DNA of 64,000 nt from Xenopus tropicalis (taxonomy: Eukaryota; Chordata; Amphibia; Anura; Pipidae), in NCBI RefSeq assembly GCF_000004195.4, contig NC_030683.2:70837764-70901763 (forward strand), in the 5' to 3' direction. The notes beneath the pieces were generated by a model, which was not told where the DNA came from, ran no database searches, and worked only from the letters and a program-made list of their open reading frames with translations. The translations under genes were made by a program, and so were the position numbers. This document shows positions 32,473-44,529 of this stretch, piece by piece (positions within the stretch are counted from its first letter, which is position 1; every line of letters begins with the position of its first letter).

Positions 32473-32586
32473 AAGAATAGGTAAAGGATAACACCATAGG
32501 GAGCTTAACCCTATGGGTCCCTACTTATGTAATTGTAGGGACCCATAGGGTTAAGCTCCCTATGGTGTTATCCTTTACCTATTCTT
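32473..32586. repeat. Perfect 52-bp inverted repeat with 10-bp spacer
   Basis: Arms at 32473-32524 and 32535-32586 are exact reverse complements, around the spacer TTATGTAATT at 32525-32534. The arm contains CACCATAGGGAGCTTAACCC. Exact matching over 52 bp is unusual for an old repeat and implies recent origin, or an assembly fold-back. Confidence 0.9.
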
Positions 32587-32598
32587 TACACCCTTAGA

Positions 32599-32671
32599 GG
32601 AAGATTGACACAGTTTTAAGACCGAGATCCAGAGAAGAGAAAGGGATGGACAAACAGTGCTTCCTATCTAT
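32599..32671. repeat. 73-bp direct repeat, copy 1, followed by TATC array
   Basis: Starts GGAAGATTGACACAGTTTTA and matches 32780-32852 almost base for base. Both copies run into a TATC microsatellite. Confidence 0.85.
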
Positions 32672-32709
32672 CTATCTATCTATCTATCTGTCTATCTATC
32701 TCTCTATCT
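32663..32709. repeat. TATC microsatellite
   Basis: About eleven tetranucleotide units with a few substitutions (TGTC, TCTC). Confidence 0.9.
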
Positions 32710-32779
32710 GTTACGAAATGAAGGATATAGAATAGGATAAAATGCAAGCTTTGAGAAAATTTTCAGAAATTACATAGAA

Positions 32780-32874
32780 GGAAGATTGACACAGTTTTAA
32801 GACCGAGATCCAGAGAAGAGAAAGGGATGGACAAACAGTGCTTCCTATCTATTATCTATCTATCTATCTATCAA
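32780..32874. repeat. 73-bp direct repeat, copy 2, with TATC array
   Basis: Second copy of the 32599-32671 unit, offset by 181 bp, with a shorter TATC tail. This suggests a local tandem duplication involving the microsatellite. Confidence 0.85.
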
Positions 32875-33831
32875 TCTAGTTATAGTTAACAACTAAATGC
32901 ATAAATTGTGTGCATTACACTATTCTGAGCAATAAAATATATTATGCAGATTTAATTTTACTTTGGAAAATATCCGCCTGTTTTGTCATTGTTATTTATG
33001 TACACAAAAAATATTCTATTTAGGAAGCCTACTATCATTTATGCAGGGCTAATTTAGTGTGGAAATTGTTATCTGAGTATTTACAGGGTGCTAAAAGGTC
33101 TTTCAGTCACTGCCCGATTTGCAAAGGCTGTTCACATCAGTGTTGTTTGCATGAAATACCCTGGAACGTTTTATTCTACCACATCATTTTTTATTCTTAT
33201 CCACAAGCATTCTCCTTGCCTCCTTGTTTTGAGATTCAACATCTTGAGCAGAGCTGGACAGGCACAATAAGGGATTATTGCTGGAAGCTTTCAGCACAGA
33301 ACCCAGACTGTGTTCGGTCCCAGTGTTTGCTGCTCACAGCTGGATATGAAATATGATTTGCATGAGGCTAATGTATTGAGTAAATTGAAAGCAAAAAGAA
33401 CAGCTGCTGTTTTTCATTAGGCTCATGCTGGCATTTGAGGGGAGGGAATGTGTTAGACAAGGGGAAGAAAAGGTGAGACCAAGCAAAGGAGTGGTAGTGG
33501 CGTTAATAGCATTAGATCCTGGGCACACATCTGGGTCATTCTTCTTAGCTGGCATTATGCAGGTTCCCGCTGGCTGACACTTCAACTGGGTACTATACTG
33601 CTCAGTGACAAGTAAAAACTGCAGTCCCACTTAGCTGTACAAATTTTATTTGTAATGTCTTTCAGAAGTAAGGCAGGCTACAGAGCATATGCATTAGCGT
33701 GAAAGGGGGACAGTTAAGGAGCAAATATATTTAATATGCATTCGTTATATACATTTGAAGAATACGTCCGGATTGTCTGGTAGTTATTCACATTATACTG
33801 TGCATTTTGCATGGATACTGTTATCTGAAAA
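32875..33831. other. Non-coding stretch with candidate conserved block
   Basis: No exon recognised. The part at about 33090-33560 is repeat-free and has an octamer ATTTGCAT at 33356-33363, GGCTAATG just after it, and several CAGCTG words. It is treated in the findings as a possible conserved non-coding element. Confidence 0.45.
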
Positions 33832-33839
33832 TGAATGAT

Positions 33840-34268
33840 TAGTAATGAGCGAATCTGTCCCGTTTCGCTTCGCCAGAAAATTTGCCAATCTTTCAAAAGA
33901 TTCTTTTGTCTCGTGGCTATTCTTTTGTTGCCTGCGGCTATTCTTTTGTCGCGCAGCTATTATTTTGTTGTGCGGTTATTCTTTTGTCACCCGCGGCTAT
34001 TCTTTTGTCACCCGCGGCTATTCTTTTGTCACCCATGGCTATTCTTTTGTTGCCCGGCTATTCTTTTGTCGCGCAGCTATTATTTTGATGCCCGCGACTA
34101 TTCTTTTTTGACGCGCGACTATTCAATTGCCGTGGGCGACTATTTTTGGACATGCGGCAAATTTTTCCACTGCAAATTTTTTCATCCATTTCACGAAACA
34201 ATCCACCAATGGCGAAACACGGAAATTCGCAGTGAATCCATGCCTGGCAAAAATTTCGCCCATGACTA
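33840..34268 (+). mobile_element. hAT-like MITE (TAGTGATGAGCG family) with decayed minisatellite
   Basis: Starts TAGTAATGAGCGAATCTGTC and ends TTCGCCCATGACTA. Flanks TGAATGAT and TAAATGAT match at 7 of 8. The interior repeats GGCTATTCTTTTGTCGC, the reverse of the repeat in the nested copy at 11049. The frames at 33835-34275 and overlapping are repeat translations. Confidence 0.88.
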
Positions 34269-34500
34269 TAAATGATATGGAATGCACTTCGCTCATATCA
34301 GAAAGACAATTAGCTCATATATTATCCACTTGCTTGCTAATTATATTTTGGCCTTTTTATTTTCTAAAAATGCAGCCGGATATGTATTTTCTCACATTGT
34401 AATGGTTTTTCATTATTGAGGATACATGTTCATAACGTATGCTTTAAATTAATGCTCTTTTTTTCATCAGTACACTCAGTGCCACATCTCATACTGTAAA

Positions 34501-34518
34501 TCTATCTATCTATCTATC

Positions 34519-34601
<83 letters not shown>

Positions 34602-34602
34602 C
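34501..34602. repeat. TATC microsatellite, ~100 bp
   Basis: About 25 TATC units interrupted twice by ATCATC. Confidence 0.95.
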
Positions 34603-35614
34603 TGTCTTTATACCTACTCATACCCATGTGCTGTTATCAATGCAGGATTCTGCTGAATAAGCTCTATTAACTGATGTGCTTTGAAAAAAACATGATTTCC
34701 CATTACAGTATTCCTTTAAATACTAAAGAAGAAAATTGCATTGTGTATTCTAGTTGGGGCCTTACTAGTGCATTGTAGAGGGGAAGTATAACTATCTCCT
34801 CATGTAAATCTATACCCCTTCTAACACTGAGAAATACTTTGCTGGTCATTTCATCTACAAAATGGGCAAATTGTTGTACTCTGATTTATGGTCTGACTGA
34901 ATACACCCTCATGTAAAGTTTCTTTTTCCAAACCATTGATACCATCCAGGTGTCTAAAGTTTAGTGTTATTATTCCTTATAGGTCCCTGTATTCTGCCAC
35001 TGAACCAATGTACTTAAAGCATTGGTTTAAAGCATTTTTGGATGGCCAAAGCTCATCAATCTGTAAGGTTTGTGAACTTGTGCTTCATGCAAAATACCAG
35101 TGCTGCCTGGATTGGCTTTATATCCAGGACTTAAATATTCAGAATGATAAAACCACTAGACTGCAGAAAACATGATTAAGTAGAATATTTCTACCTCCTC
35201 ATCTTGAACTTAATCATGACCCAAAATAAACTTCTTTATGTCTCAACCAATACATAGAAAGCTTTTCATTTTCTGTTTAAAAAGCAGTTACTACATTTAC
35301 TTTTGCTGAGAAAACAATTTTAGCACTAGAGGCTCATAAGGTGTATCCTCAACCCTGGCTTCACAGAATTAGGTTACTGATTCTTCCTTGCACATGTTCA
35401 CTTACTGATGATAATTTGTATTAACCACTTTAGTTATACCATAGTGTGATGTAAATGTGTTACTTTCCTTCAAGGGCAATGACAAAGAGGGTGTATTGTC
35501 ACCTGTGTGAAATTGACTCTTGTGTAGGAGACAAAACACCCAAAAACAAAACACCCTTTGTATTAAAAATTATTCAGATCGCATTTTCCTAGCCAGTCAA
35601 ATCACATAATTGCA
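34603..35614. other. Non-coding stretch
   Basis: No gene recognised. The part at about 34720-34960 (GGGGCCTTACTAGTGCATTGTAGAGG) may be a repeat fragment. Confidence 0.35.
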
Positions 35615-35810
35615 TGAAAATTATTATTATTATTATCATTTATTTAGAAAATGCCAACATATTCCGCAGCGCTGTACAATAAGTGGGTTTCATACATTGG
35701 ACATACAGAGTAACATATAAAGCAATCAATAACCAATACAAGAGGTGAAGAGGGCCCTGCCCAAAAGAGCTTACAATCTACAAAAAGAAAGGGTTGAGAC
35801 ACAAGGTGTG
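35615..35810 (-). mobile_element. 3' tail of a LINE- or SINE-like retroposon
   Basis: On the minus strand it reads TTGTAGATTGTAAGCTCTTT, GGGCAGGGCCCTCTTCACCT, then GCGCTGCGGAATATGTTGGC and an (ATAAT)n tail. I recognise this as a very common amphibian retroposon tail, probably CR1/L2-like. The 5' part is missing. Confidence 0.7.
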
Positions 35811-36425
35811 GGAATGGGCATGACCAGAGTTGTGAGAGGTTTGAAAATGTAGAGGGAAGCATTTTTATACATTTACATGATCTGATTAACTGGCTAGGAT
35901 AAGGCAATTTCATTCTTTTCAATGCAAAAGTTTGACATGGCCAACAAAAGACCCTCTGTGCCAATACCCTAATACATTAAAAGATGAAGACTTTGTTCAT
36001 CATGGTTACAAAAGCCAAATGAAAACTGAGGTGACACTGCTATTTTGCTCAGTTATAGGAACCAGGAATTTTTTATATCTTGGTGGCTCTCTACCATAAA
36101 GAGTACAACATGTTTTAAGTTTTTTTGGACATGTTCTGGCATCCATCCATAAGAGACACCAAGTTATGAATAAGTCATGCTTACCCATTAGGTACAGACT
36201 AGGGGTGCAGTTGTAAATTAACCTAATTCCTTGTGTTATGTTGTGTGATATTAACCCGAGGTAAATCATAGTATCTATGTCTCTAATTATCAAATATCTA
36301 AGTACCAGAATTGTAGATGATATGTTCCTGCTATCCATTCTTCTTTATAAAGACCCTATGTTGCTAGACACAAAATTCTACTTGCAAAAAGTCTACTGGC
36401 ACAACCAAAACTGAAAAGGTTAATG
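35811..36425. other. Non-coding stretch
   Basis: No gene or bounded repeat recognised. Confidence 0.4.
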
Positions 36426-36433
36426 CTCTAGTC

Positions 36434-37624
36434 CTGTGCTGTCCAACTTCTGTGGTGCCGAGGGCCAGAATTTCTCTCGCATACATGGTGGAGGGCCGCT
36501 AATAGAAGCCATTTTTGACCACTCCCCCCATAAACCACACCCACTTAAAACCACACCCATTTGATCACAATGGTGGTAGTACAGCAAAAACCCAAATGCT
36601 TGGTCCTCACTGCAGGGATATCAACCATCATTCATATGTGAAAGAATTATATTATGTCATATTAAGACACCCCCTTAAATCCATATGCCTCCTCCTCCCC
36701 AGTGGATAGCACAACAACCCCCATCATATAATTACACACCTTAGGGACCATTTAATGGCTATTTCCAACTGCTAACAAACTCCCAGAAAAAAACCCTGCC
36801 AGGTTCACCTCCCACAGGCAGCATAGGGTAGGCAGAGTATGACACACATGGGCAGCACTCTGCCTGCCCTATGCTGGCTGTGTGTGCCATACTCTGCCTG
36901 CCCTATGCTGCCTGTGTGTGCCATATGCTGGCCTTTGCTTCCTGTATGTGCCATACTCTGCCCTACCCTGCATGTGTGTGCCATACTCTGCATGTCCTAT
37001 GTTGCCTGTGCGTGCCATACTCTGCCTGCCCTATGCTGTCTGTGTGTGCCATACTCCGCCTGCCCTATGCTGCCTGTGTGTGCCATACTCTGCGTGTCCT
37101 ATGTTGCCTGTGTGTGCCATACTCTGCTTGCCCTACCCTGCCTGTGTGTGCCATACCGTCCCTGCCCTATGCTGTCTGTGTGTGCCATACTCTGCTTTCC
37201 CTACCCCGCCTCTGTGTGCCATACCCTCCCTGCCCTATGCTGCCTGTGTGTGCCATACCCTCCCAGCCCTATGCTGCCTATGTGCTATACTCTGCCTACC
37301 CAATGCTGCCTACACACATTGTATATACAATGTCTGAGGTATGAACAGGTGAACAATGTGGGTGATTACAGTCTGAGTCTGAGGTGTGAAAACTGCAGTG
37401 GATAAACAATGCAGAGATTAAAAGGTGTGAACAGTACAGGGGATTACATTTTTAAACAATACAGAGGGATTACAGCCTGAATCTGAGTTGAGAACCATGC
37501 AGGGGGCCAGTTAATCTCAGTACTGATACCATTTAAATTTTACACAAAATTAAGCCTTCAAAGCAGCCAGACAGGTGGGGGGCCACACAGAGGGGGGTTG
37601 CGGGCCGCCAGTTAGACAGCACTG
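36434..37624 (+). mobile_element. hAT-like non-autonomous element carrying a 34-bp minisatellite
   Basis: The left end CTGTGCTGTCCAACT and the reverse complement of the right end, CAGTGCTGTCTAACT, are inverted repeats. The 8-bp duplication CTCTAGTC is perfect (36426-36433, 37625-37632). Both features are typical of the hAT superfamily. The centre (about 36812-37300) is the minisatellite. The unique arms are shared with 3318-4188. Long open frames of 151-188 residues rich in Cys, Leu and Pro across the array are tandem-repeat translations. No transposase is present, so mobility would need a source element. Confidence 0.9.
36812..37300. repeat. 34-bp minisatellite inside hAT-like element
   Basis: About thirteen units of CTGCCTGTGTGTGCCATACT CTGCCTGCCCTATG type. 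The first unit or so (36812-36855) is in the opposite orientation, so the array has an inversion near its left end. Confidence 0.9.
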
Positions 37625-37674
37625 CTCTAGTCTATACAATTTTGATCACAGATAATGCCTTTTTGTTGGTTGTA

Positions 37675-37987
37675 CAAGTATGGGACCTTTTATCCAGAAT
37701 CCTCAAACCTGGCCTCAAAGCCTTTCCATAATTTGAAACTCCATACCTTAAGTCCACATAAAATAATTTAAACATTAAATAAACCCAACAGGATTGTTTT
37801 GCCACCAATAAGGATTAATTATATCTTAGTTGGGATCAAGTATATGATATGTTTTATTATTAAAAAAATAATTTTTTTTTAATTTTTTTAATTATTTGGT
37901 TAACATAGATTCTATGGAAGATGACCCCCCCCCCCATAATTTGGAGTTTTCTAGATAACAAGTTTCTGGATAAAGGATCCCATACCA
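37675..37987. mobile_element. TA-flanked MITE (CAGGTATGGGATCC family)
   Basis: Ends CAAGTATGGGACC and the reverse complement of GGATCCCATACC, flanked by TA. It shares TTTTGCCACCAATAAGG and TAGTTGGGATCAAGTA with the 15.6-kb copy. It contains a run of 13 C near 37926. Confidence 0.8.
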
Positions 37988-37989
37988 TA

Positions 37990-40900
37990 CACAAATTTGC
38001 AGAACCACAGTGGAATTTGGATTGGGTTCAGGAACTAGCCAAATCTTACATAACAGATTCTGAGGCATGAAAAGATACCAGAATTAGTGCATCACTAATA
38101 TAAACAAACTAACCAATCAAAATGAGCTACTACAATACTCCAATACTCCAATATTGGTCTTTCAAAGAATATACGAGCATTATTGGGAAATAGTGAACCT
38201 GGCACATTACAGTTGTTCCACTCTGTTCTTGATCGCACATTTAAAAACTGAAAATAAATGGTCCATTACACGGTTTGAACAGAGGTCATTATTTTACAAC
38301 TGATACAAATCTTAGTCTTGTTACAGACTTTCCATTGCATGATAAATTTCAAAACAAATCAGGCATTTCATAAGGTCTCTCATGTAAGCTGTGAGATAAC
38401 CATTTAAACAAACTATCACAACACAAATCAAATTGTACCTGTGGTCTGTTGGTAGACAGCTAAATAATATTTTGGGCATACAATTAGAAGCTAAATTTCC
38501 CTTAGCTTCTGTTTCTACTTTTGCAATCCAACAACATAATTTTAAGGAGTGTGGTTCCTCCACTTACTACAGATTAATAGAGCAATGCTGCTTTTCTCAG
38601 TCAGATCTACCATGTATCTTTCTGCCTAAAGCATTTATTTTAAAATGCATGTGCTGGCGGAATCTTTTCCCTCCTAATCCCTTGGTGCTGGTGGATTATT
38701 TGATTTTCAGGATCTAGCCTTAAGAAGCATACACAGCTCACAGTTTTCCCATACAAGGAGTGCTTTGATAAAGTCTCCTCTCCCAGCTTCTGCACTGAAC
38801 TGTAATCAAACAAAAACACATTGGAAGCTTAGATGTAAGCATTTGTAGGAGTATGTGTGCACTGAGGTATATTTGTCGGAGATTAAAGCAAAGGGTATAC
38901 ATTTGTTGCTTCAGGTTTTTCAAAGTATTATTAGGTATATTAGCGGAAACACACTACAGTTATTAAAAATGTTTATCATAAATGTATTATTAGTTTAATA
39001 GATTACAAAATAGCTAGCCTAGAAATCTAGACATAACCAGTTTCTGGATAACGGATCCCATACTTATATTAATGAATACAGAAAACCCAGATACTCATTG
39101 TGCTTAATTTGTAAATATAAAATATGTAACTGCTGAAAATAAGCTATATCTTGCATGGCAACAATACAGTTTTGGTCAAAGTCCTATTATTACATTACAT
39201 TACTCTACATCTTTCTTGGTGATAAAGGTAATCGCTTAAATGGTTATTTCTGCAAAACCAGGACAGAAAGCAAAAGCAAAAAGCACAAAAGTGCAGCTTG
39301 CGCACTCACTGACTAGCATTTGCAGCTCTTACAGTTCCAGGTTCTGCTTCCTAGGAAAGTAACCCCCTGAAGCCTAGCTGGCAGAAAGTAGGGCATGACT
39401 GATGAGGCCAGGAAACAATTGGGCAGGAAGGCCACTATGGAGCTTAGTGTGATGAAGCAAAGGGATGTACAATGGCAGGGTAAAAAAATGTTGCCGGCAC
39501 ATGGCAGTGGTCCTGGGAAGTGCAAAGTAAAGGGTGTAATTATAATGGATTCTGGATAGCTGGATGGTCAATTTGTAATGAGCCAACTGAAGTTGGCCCT
39601 TGGTGGCAGAATACTTTTGAGTTGGGGTATTGCAGCTAATGGGCAGTTAAAGATTTTGGATATTGAAGGAAGGCACAGTGTTCAGGATTGTAATCCCAGG
39701 ACCATTTGCAAGATAGCATTAGACTAGGGTTAGAAATGGGTAATGTTAATATACTGGTTATACTGTTAACAGTATATGTAAATACTGATACCTTGAAATA
39801 AAATGTTGCAGTGTTTTAATGTCTGTTTAATGTTTAATTATCTCTTTTTTTGTGTGATCTGTTTTATTGAAGGTAATCTGGAGAAAATGTCTCATGGTCC
39901 CCTAGCTGGAAAGGGGTGAGGTGAAAAAGGTAAGTTTCTGTTGGCCTCTTTGGCCAGTCAGATAAAGAGCTCAGCTATTTTACTGATCAGTGGGCAAATA
40001 TTAAGATCTGGCATGTGGTGTGGTTGAATGTTTCCAGACATTGTACCACAAACACTCAAACACAATAAAAGACTGCATAGTTTTACTTTCACCAAAATGC
40101 AATATGCATTTTTCCTGGGGTTTAATAGGCAAGAGATCCTAGAGATACATGCCTCTATTTAAATTCCAGCTGTCATGCTCCAAAAGGGTAAAACATTTTC
40201 CTTTGTTTTCAATTTTACATAGAAAATGAAGGTCAGAAATGTGAAACAGCAATTTTAAATGCCTAGGTTGGAACTGAATTATGAAAAATTTCTTTATAAC
40301 CACTAACTGCTACTCTCTAAGACAGGGAAACTTTAAGACTGAAGGTAGTATTCAATCATATTTTATAAAGACATGTATTGTAGCACATTCATTTACACAG
40401 GAGGGGATGTAAAAAAGCAAATTCATCTTTGAGTGCTTTATTTGCTAGTTCTATGGGGGTCCTAGGTTGCTGCCTGAACAATAGATACCCACGAGGATGC
40501 AGGATTCTTAAGTCCCTCTACTGAAACAGAACATAATCCGTCTATGCTATTCTCCTGCTCTATTCATCTAACATGTTCAGTATTACAAAAACCTTTCATT
40601 TGCCGTCTGACTAAACTTTTTTGTGCATGAATTAATGCTTAAAATACGCAAGCTTCTTATTGAAAAAGAACATAATGTTTTGAGTGGTTGAATCATGGTT
40701 TATATTTTTAACCCATTTTTGCCATTAGCAAATCATGCCTAAAGTCTCAGTCACTGAGGTAGCATGGAAGTTCAGATAAATATGCCTATGCCTATGCATT
40801 TATGTGTATAAGATTCTTTTTTTTTTTTTATCAGAATCAAAAATTACAGCCAGCCTGGTCAATAATGACATGGATATGCCATAGCTACCATGTCATTCAA

Positions 40901-41763
40901 AAATGAACAGAGAGATATAATAATCTAGATAAGCAAAGCAGAATATGGAATCAGATAGGATCATTATCTCTCTTCTGTCCTAGAGAAAGTTGGCAGGTAT
41001 ATTGATTGCTTCAGAAGTCCTTTGGGGAGCACAAAGTTCCCTTCAGTTGCTCAATTAAACGGCAATAATGAAGAAAGTTTTCTGGCAAGTTAGCTCACTT
41101 GAAATCCCAGCTACATAGTTTTACTTTGCAATCCACTATAGTCAGTATTTAACCAATATACTAACACCGTAACAGCTTTAAACATGATTCTATCCATTGC
41201 TGTATTAAAGAAGAAACAAGAACAGGGTCAAAAAGAGAGGCCTACCAATTACAACAAATTCCTAAGTATGAGACAAAAAAAAGTAGTTCGCTAGTTGTTG
41301 AAGTTGTTAAAATGACCAGATAAAGGTTAATTCCTTCAGAGTAAATGCTGGTCTGCAAATATACAGTATACAGCTCAATGTCGAGGCCCTGTATTTTGCA
41401 TTAGAGTATTTTCACACTGAAGAGCCAATATATTATCATCTTTCTTTGTATTAAATGTTTTCAGGAAAATATAAAGAAGAGATTTGATAATTATTTTCTT
41501 TATATCTTTATAAGTTTTTCCTTACATCTTTAAAGTTGTCACTGGCTCAGCTAACAATTTTTACATAAAACATTCATATCTGTAGAAGTTTAAAACTTTG
41601 GTTATTTCTGCACGTATAGAGGCAGCAGAAACAACACCCAAGTTGTACTATTAAACAATGTGAACATATGTATTTCCTTGTGCTGAGCTATATTACCAGG
41701 AAATGTTGCTGTTGAATACTGTCTAAACTCTAAAATGTATATTGCTCTGAAGATGAATGTCTT
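37990..41763. other. AT-rich non-coding stretch
   Basis: No gene recognised. A short fragment of the TA-flanked family (TTTCTGGATAACGGATCCCA) lies at 39041-39064. Confidence 0.4.
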
Positions 41764-42004
41764 TAAAGGAGAAGGAAAGCTACTGAGGCAATTTCTTGCC
41801 AATAGATTAGCCACAATAGTGCAAGTTAGAACACTATATTTATTCTGCAGAATGCTTTACCATAGCTAAGTAAAAAGCCCTAGACGCTCTCTGTTTATTT
41901 AAGGGAAAACATGTTTTTTCAAAACACATCAGTTATTAGAGCTTCTCCAGCAGATTCCTCCTTTCAAATCTGTTTCAAAAACACAAACCTATTTTTTTTA
42001 TATT
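41764..42004 (+). mobile_element. TTAA-type repeat, left part, interrupted by another element
   Basis: Begins TTTAAAGGAGAAGGAAAGCT and continues ACTGAGGCAATTTCTTGCCA, which I recognise as a common Xenopus TTAA-flanked repeat. Its continuation appears after the second element, at 42482-42610 (GCCATTTTAGCTTGGTCTGA, ATCACTTCC). Confidence 0.65.
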
Positions 42005-42481
42005 TAGTTTTGAAATTTTACATGGGGCAAGCCATGTTCTTCATTTCCCAGGGTGCCAGATCCATGTGTCCTGTGCTCTGATAAACTTCAGTCACACTTT
42101 ACTGCTGAGCTGCAAGCTGGAGTGATATCACCCCCTCCCTTTTCAGCAGAACAATGGGAAGGTAGCAAGATAGCAGCTCCCAGTAGATATCAGAAAGCAG
42201 TCAATAGTAAGAAATCCAAGTCCGGTTGGGACTCCCCCAGTTACATGGGAGTAGGAGAAACAATAGGATTCCTGAAAGCAGTTCTAATGTGTATCGCTGG
42301 TTCCTTCTAAAAGCTCAGACTCAGGCACAATGCACTGAGATGTCTGCCTACACACCAATATTACAGCTAAAAAATACATTTGTTGGTTCAAGAATAACAT
42401 TTTAAATGGTATTATTTGCTATGTAAACAGTGTCATGTAGAAATAAAAAGTACCATAAAAATCATGACATTATCCCTTTAA
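42005..42481 (+). mobile_element. TTAA-type MITE nested in the 41.76-kb repeat
   Basis: Same family as 20733-21060 (reverse). The right end ATCATGACATTATCCCTTTAA lies on a TTAA. The left limit is approximate. Internal words include CACTTTACTGCTGAGCTGCA and ACACACCAATATTACAGCTA. The 85-codon frame at 42053-42310 is part of the repeat. Confidence 0.7.
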
Positions 42482-42620
42482 GATAACAGCTGCCATTTTA
42501 GCTTGGTCTGACATCACTTCCCTACTTGAATGCCTCCTGCTGCCTGTATCTCTCACTGTTTAGGGGAGGGGGCGAGGAGGAAGAAGGGAGGGGGAAAAGG
42601 AGAGAGGATTAAGCTGTACA
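42482..42620 (+). mobile_element. Right continuation of the interrupted TTAA-type repeat
   Basis: GATAACAGCTGCCATTTTAG, then CTTGGTCTGACATCACTTCC and a purine-rich GGGGGCGAGGAGGAAGAAGG. It is joined to 41764-42004 on the basis of remembered family order, so the right limit is uncertain. Confidence 0.5.
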
Positions 42621-44229
42621 GACATGTACCATGTCCTTAAGGTTTTTGCTAATAGAAGTCTGACTTCAGTTTTAAATGTGTCTTTTCAGGACACTTTTTC
42701 AGGATCAACCCACAAAGTTTCTTAAGGCATCAGTCAGTGACACTTTCACCTGCTTTCTGTAGATTGTCAAATTAAGAATAAAGAGATTAAAAAATTAAGA
42801 AATCAAAGACATCATGAAGCTGAAGAAAGTTTTTTTTAAGGTTTCAATCCACTGGTTTAAATTGTAGAGGTTAATTTTTCAGACTTTGTTTCACCAGTCC
42901 ATCATTTTTTTTTATCATTTCAAGAGGTATAATAGGGCCATACAGTTAAAGTTCCAGGAAAAAAGTCGAAAAATGTACTGTGTCCCTTCATGATATTAGT
43001 GCTTTGAATTTCAGTGCCCTTCTCAGGCAGCTATTGCCTTTTGATCATGCTGTTTCTGGAATACCTTTCACTGATGCTTCCCCAGACTTATAGAAGCAAA
43101 GTGTTAAGGTCAAAACTGCCCTCTTAAGCTGTCACTGAAAAGGTAATTAGCAACGCTCCTCAGAGAAAAAGCTAGTTTTAAATGATTAAGTCACCGTGGC
43201 CCTTGTTTCATTTTAGATATTTTTTGTCTTTTTTTTTTTTTCTAATAAGTTAGCTTTAAATCTAAGCTTTAACCACTGTGTGATTTGGTCACAGTCTCTG
43301 GGATTGAGATGAAAGTCATTTATCAAAAGCAGTCAAGCAGCAGATACAGGAAAATGTTTCTACCCCTGTGTCTAAATCTTATTTTATTCTGAGGTTCTGT
43401 ATCATTAGTGACAATACAATAGTTCCCTATCTCCACAGCTTTAAGGTGGTTTTGGGTCAGTCACCACTAACTCTGAAAAGCTTAAAATGGTCTAAAATGG
43501 ACATGGTCCAACATGTTTTGAAGTTGTACTGATTAATGCTCTGCTTTCTACAATGATCAGTTGCACCTGAAGGAACAGAATTACCTAGTCTAAAATCTAT
43601 GCTATACAGTATTTATATGTATTAAAGTAGCAATTTCCATCTTTTATCACCAAAGCCAGGCTTACTTTTCTCAGTCCTCACCTACATGAAAGATTACTGA
43701 AAGATCACTGCTGGTGTAACAAATTGGGTATGAGTTTCCCCCCAAAAAACGTACCATAAACAACTGGCAGTCCTCTGTCTATTCCTATCCCTTTCTATCT
43801 TATAGACACACACATAATAAACAAATAGACACAGACCTGCACATAAACACATGCCCTTCTGTTGTATATGAAAGTTATTTTCTGCATCTCTCCTAGAGGA
43901 TCATCGAAAGAGCTACTTTTACTAGGTAAGTGTGGTAGCTCTAATCACTTACAATGTCCTCTCAAATCTGGCATAAGGTCTGATAAACACACATATACTG
44001 TATTCGTGCACATTTTTTATCTAATTATCGAACCCCTGTGTTTATGTAGCTTATCCTGGATTTTTTTCAGTTGATGGTAGAAAGTTGATAGTTGAAAGTT
44101 TTTGGAATATGTTGCTGATATAGTATACAGCATATGAATGAACTGTAGAAAGCCTAATAAAAAGAGGACTTGGATTTCTTTAAAAGACACATAGGCAAAA
44201 TAATACCAATTAAATTTACAATTTTAGCA
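42621..44229. other. Non-coding stretch
   Basis: No gene or bounded repeat recognised. Confidence 0.4.
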
Positions 44230-44231
44230 TA

Positions 44232-44527
44232 CAGGCATGGGATCCGTTAACCGAAAAACCATTATTTAGAAAGCACCAAATTATGAGAGGGTCATCTCCC
44301 ATAGACTCAATTTTAATCAAATAATTCACATTATTCTCTGTAATAATACAATAGTACCTTGTACTTGATCCCATCTAAGATGTAGTTAATTGTCATTGGA
44401 GGCAAAACAGTCCTACTGGGTTTAAGTTATTTTTTAGTAGACTGTTATGGAGATCTAAATTATGGAAACATCCTTTATCTGGAAAACCCCAGGTCTCCAG
44501 CATTCTGGATAACAGGTCCCAAACCTG
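44232..44527. mobile_element. TA-flanked MITE (CAGGTATGGGATCC family), best copy
   Basis: Ends CAGGCATGGGATCCGTTAAC and the reverse complement of GGATAACAGGTCCCAAACCTG, with TA on both sides (44230-44231, 44528-44529). It includes AGAGGGTCATCTCCCATAGA and GGCAAAACAGTCCTACTGGG. Confidence 0.85.
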
Positions 44528-44529
44528 TA

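Noticed and set aside
33835..34275. 146-residue frame and overlapping frames
   Set aside because: Same MITE family as at 11049; a repeat-driven open frame that spans both MITE ends.
36839..37405. Open frames of 151-188 residues, Cys/Pro/Leu-rich and periodic
   Set aside because: They are open in all three frames because the 34-bp unit lacks stops. The translation merely repeats the minisatellite, and there is no start context or domain.
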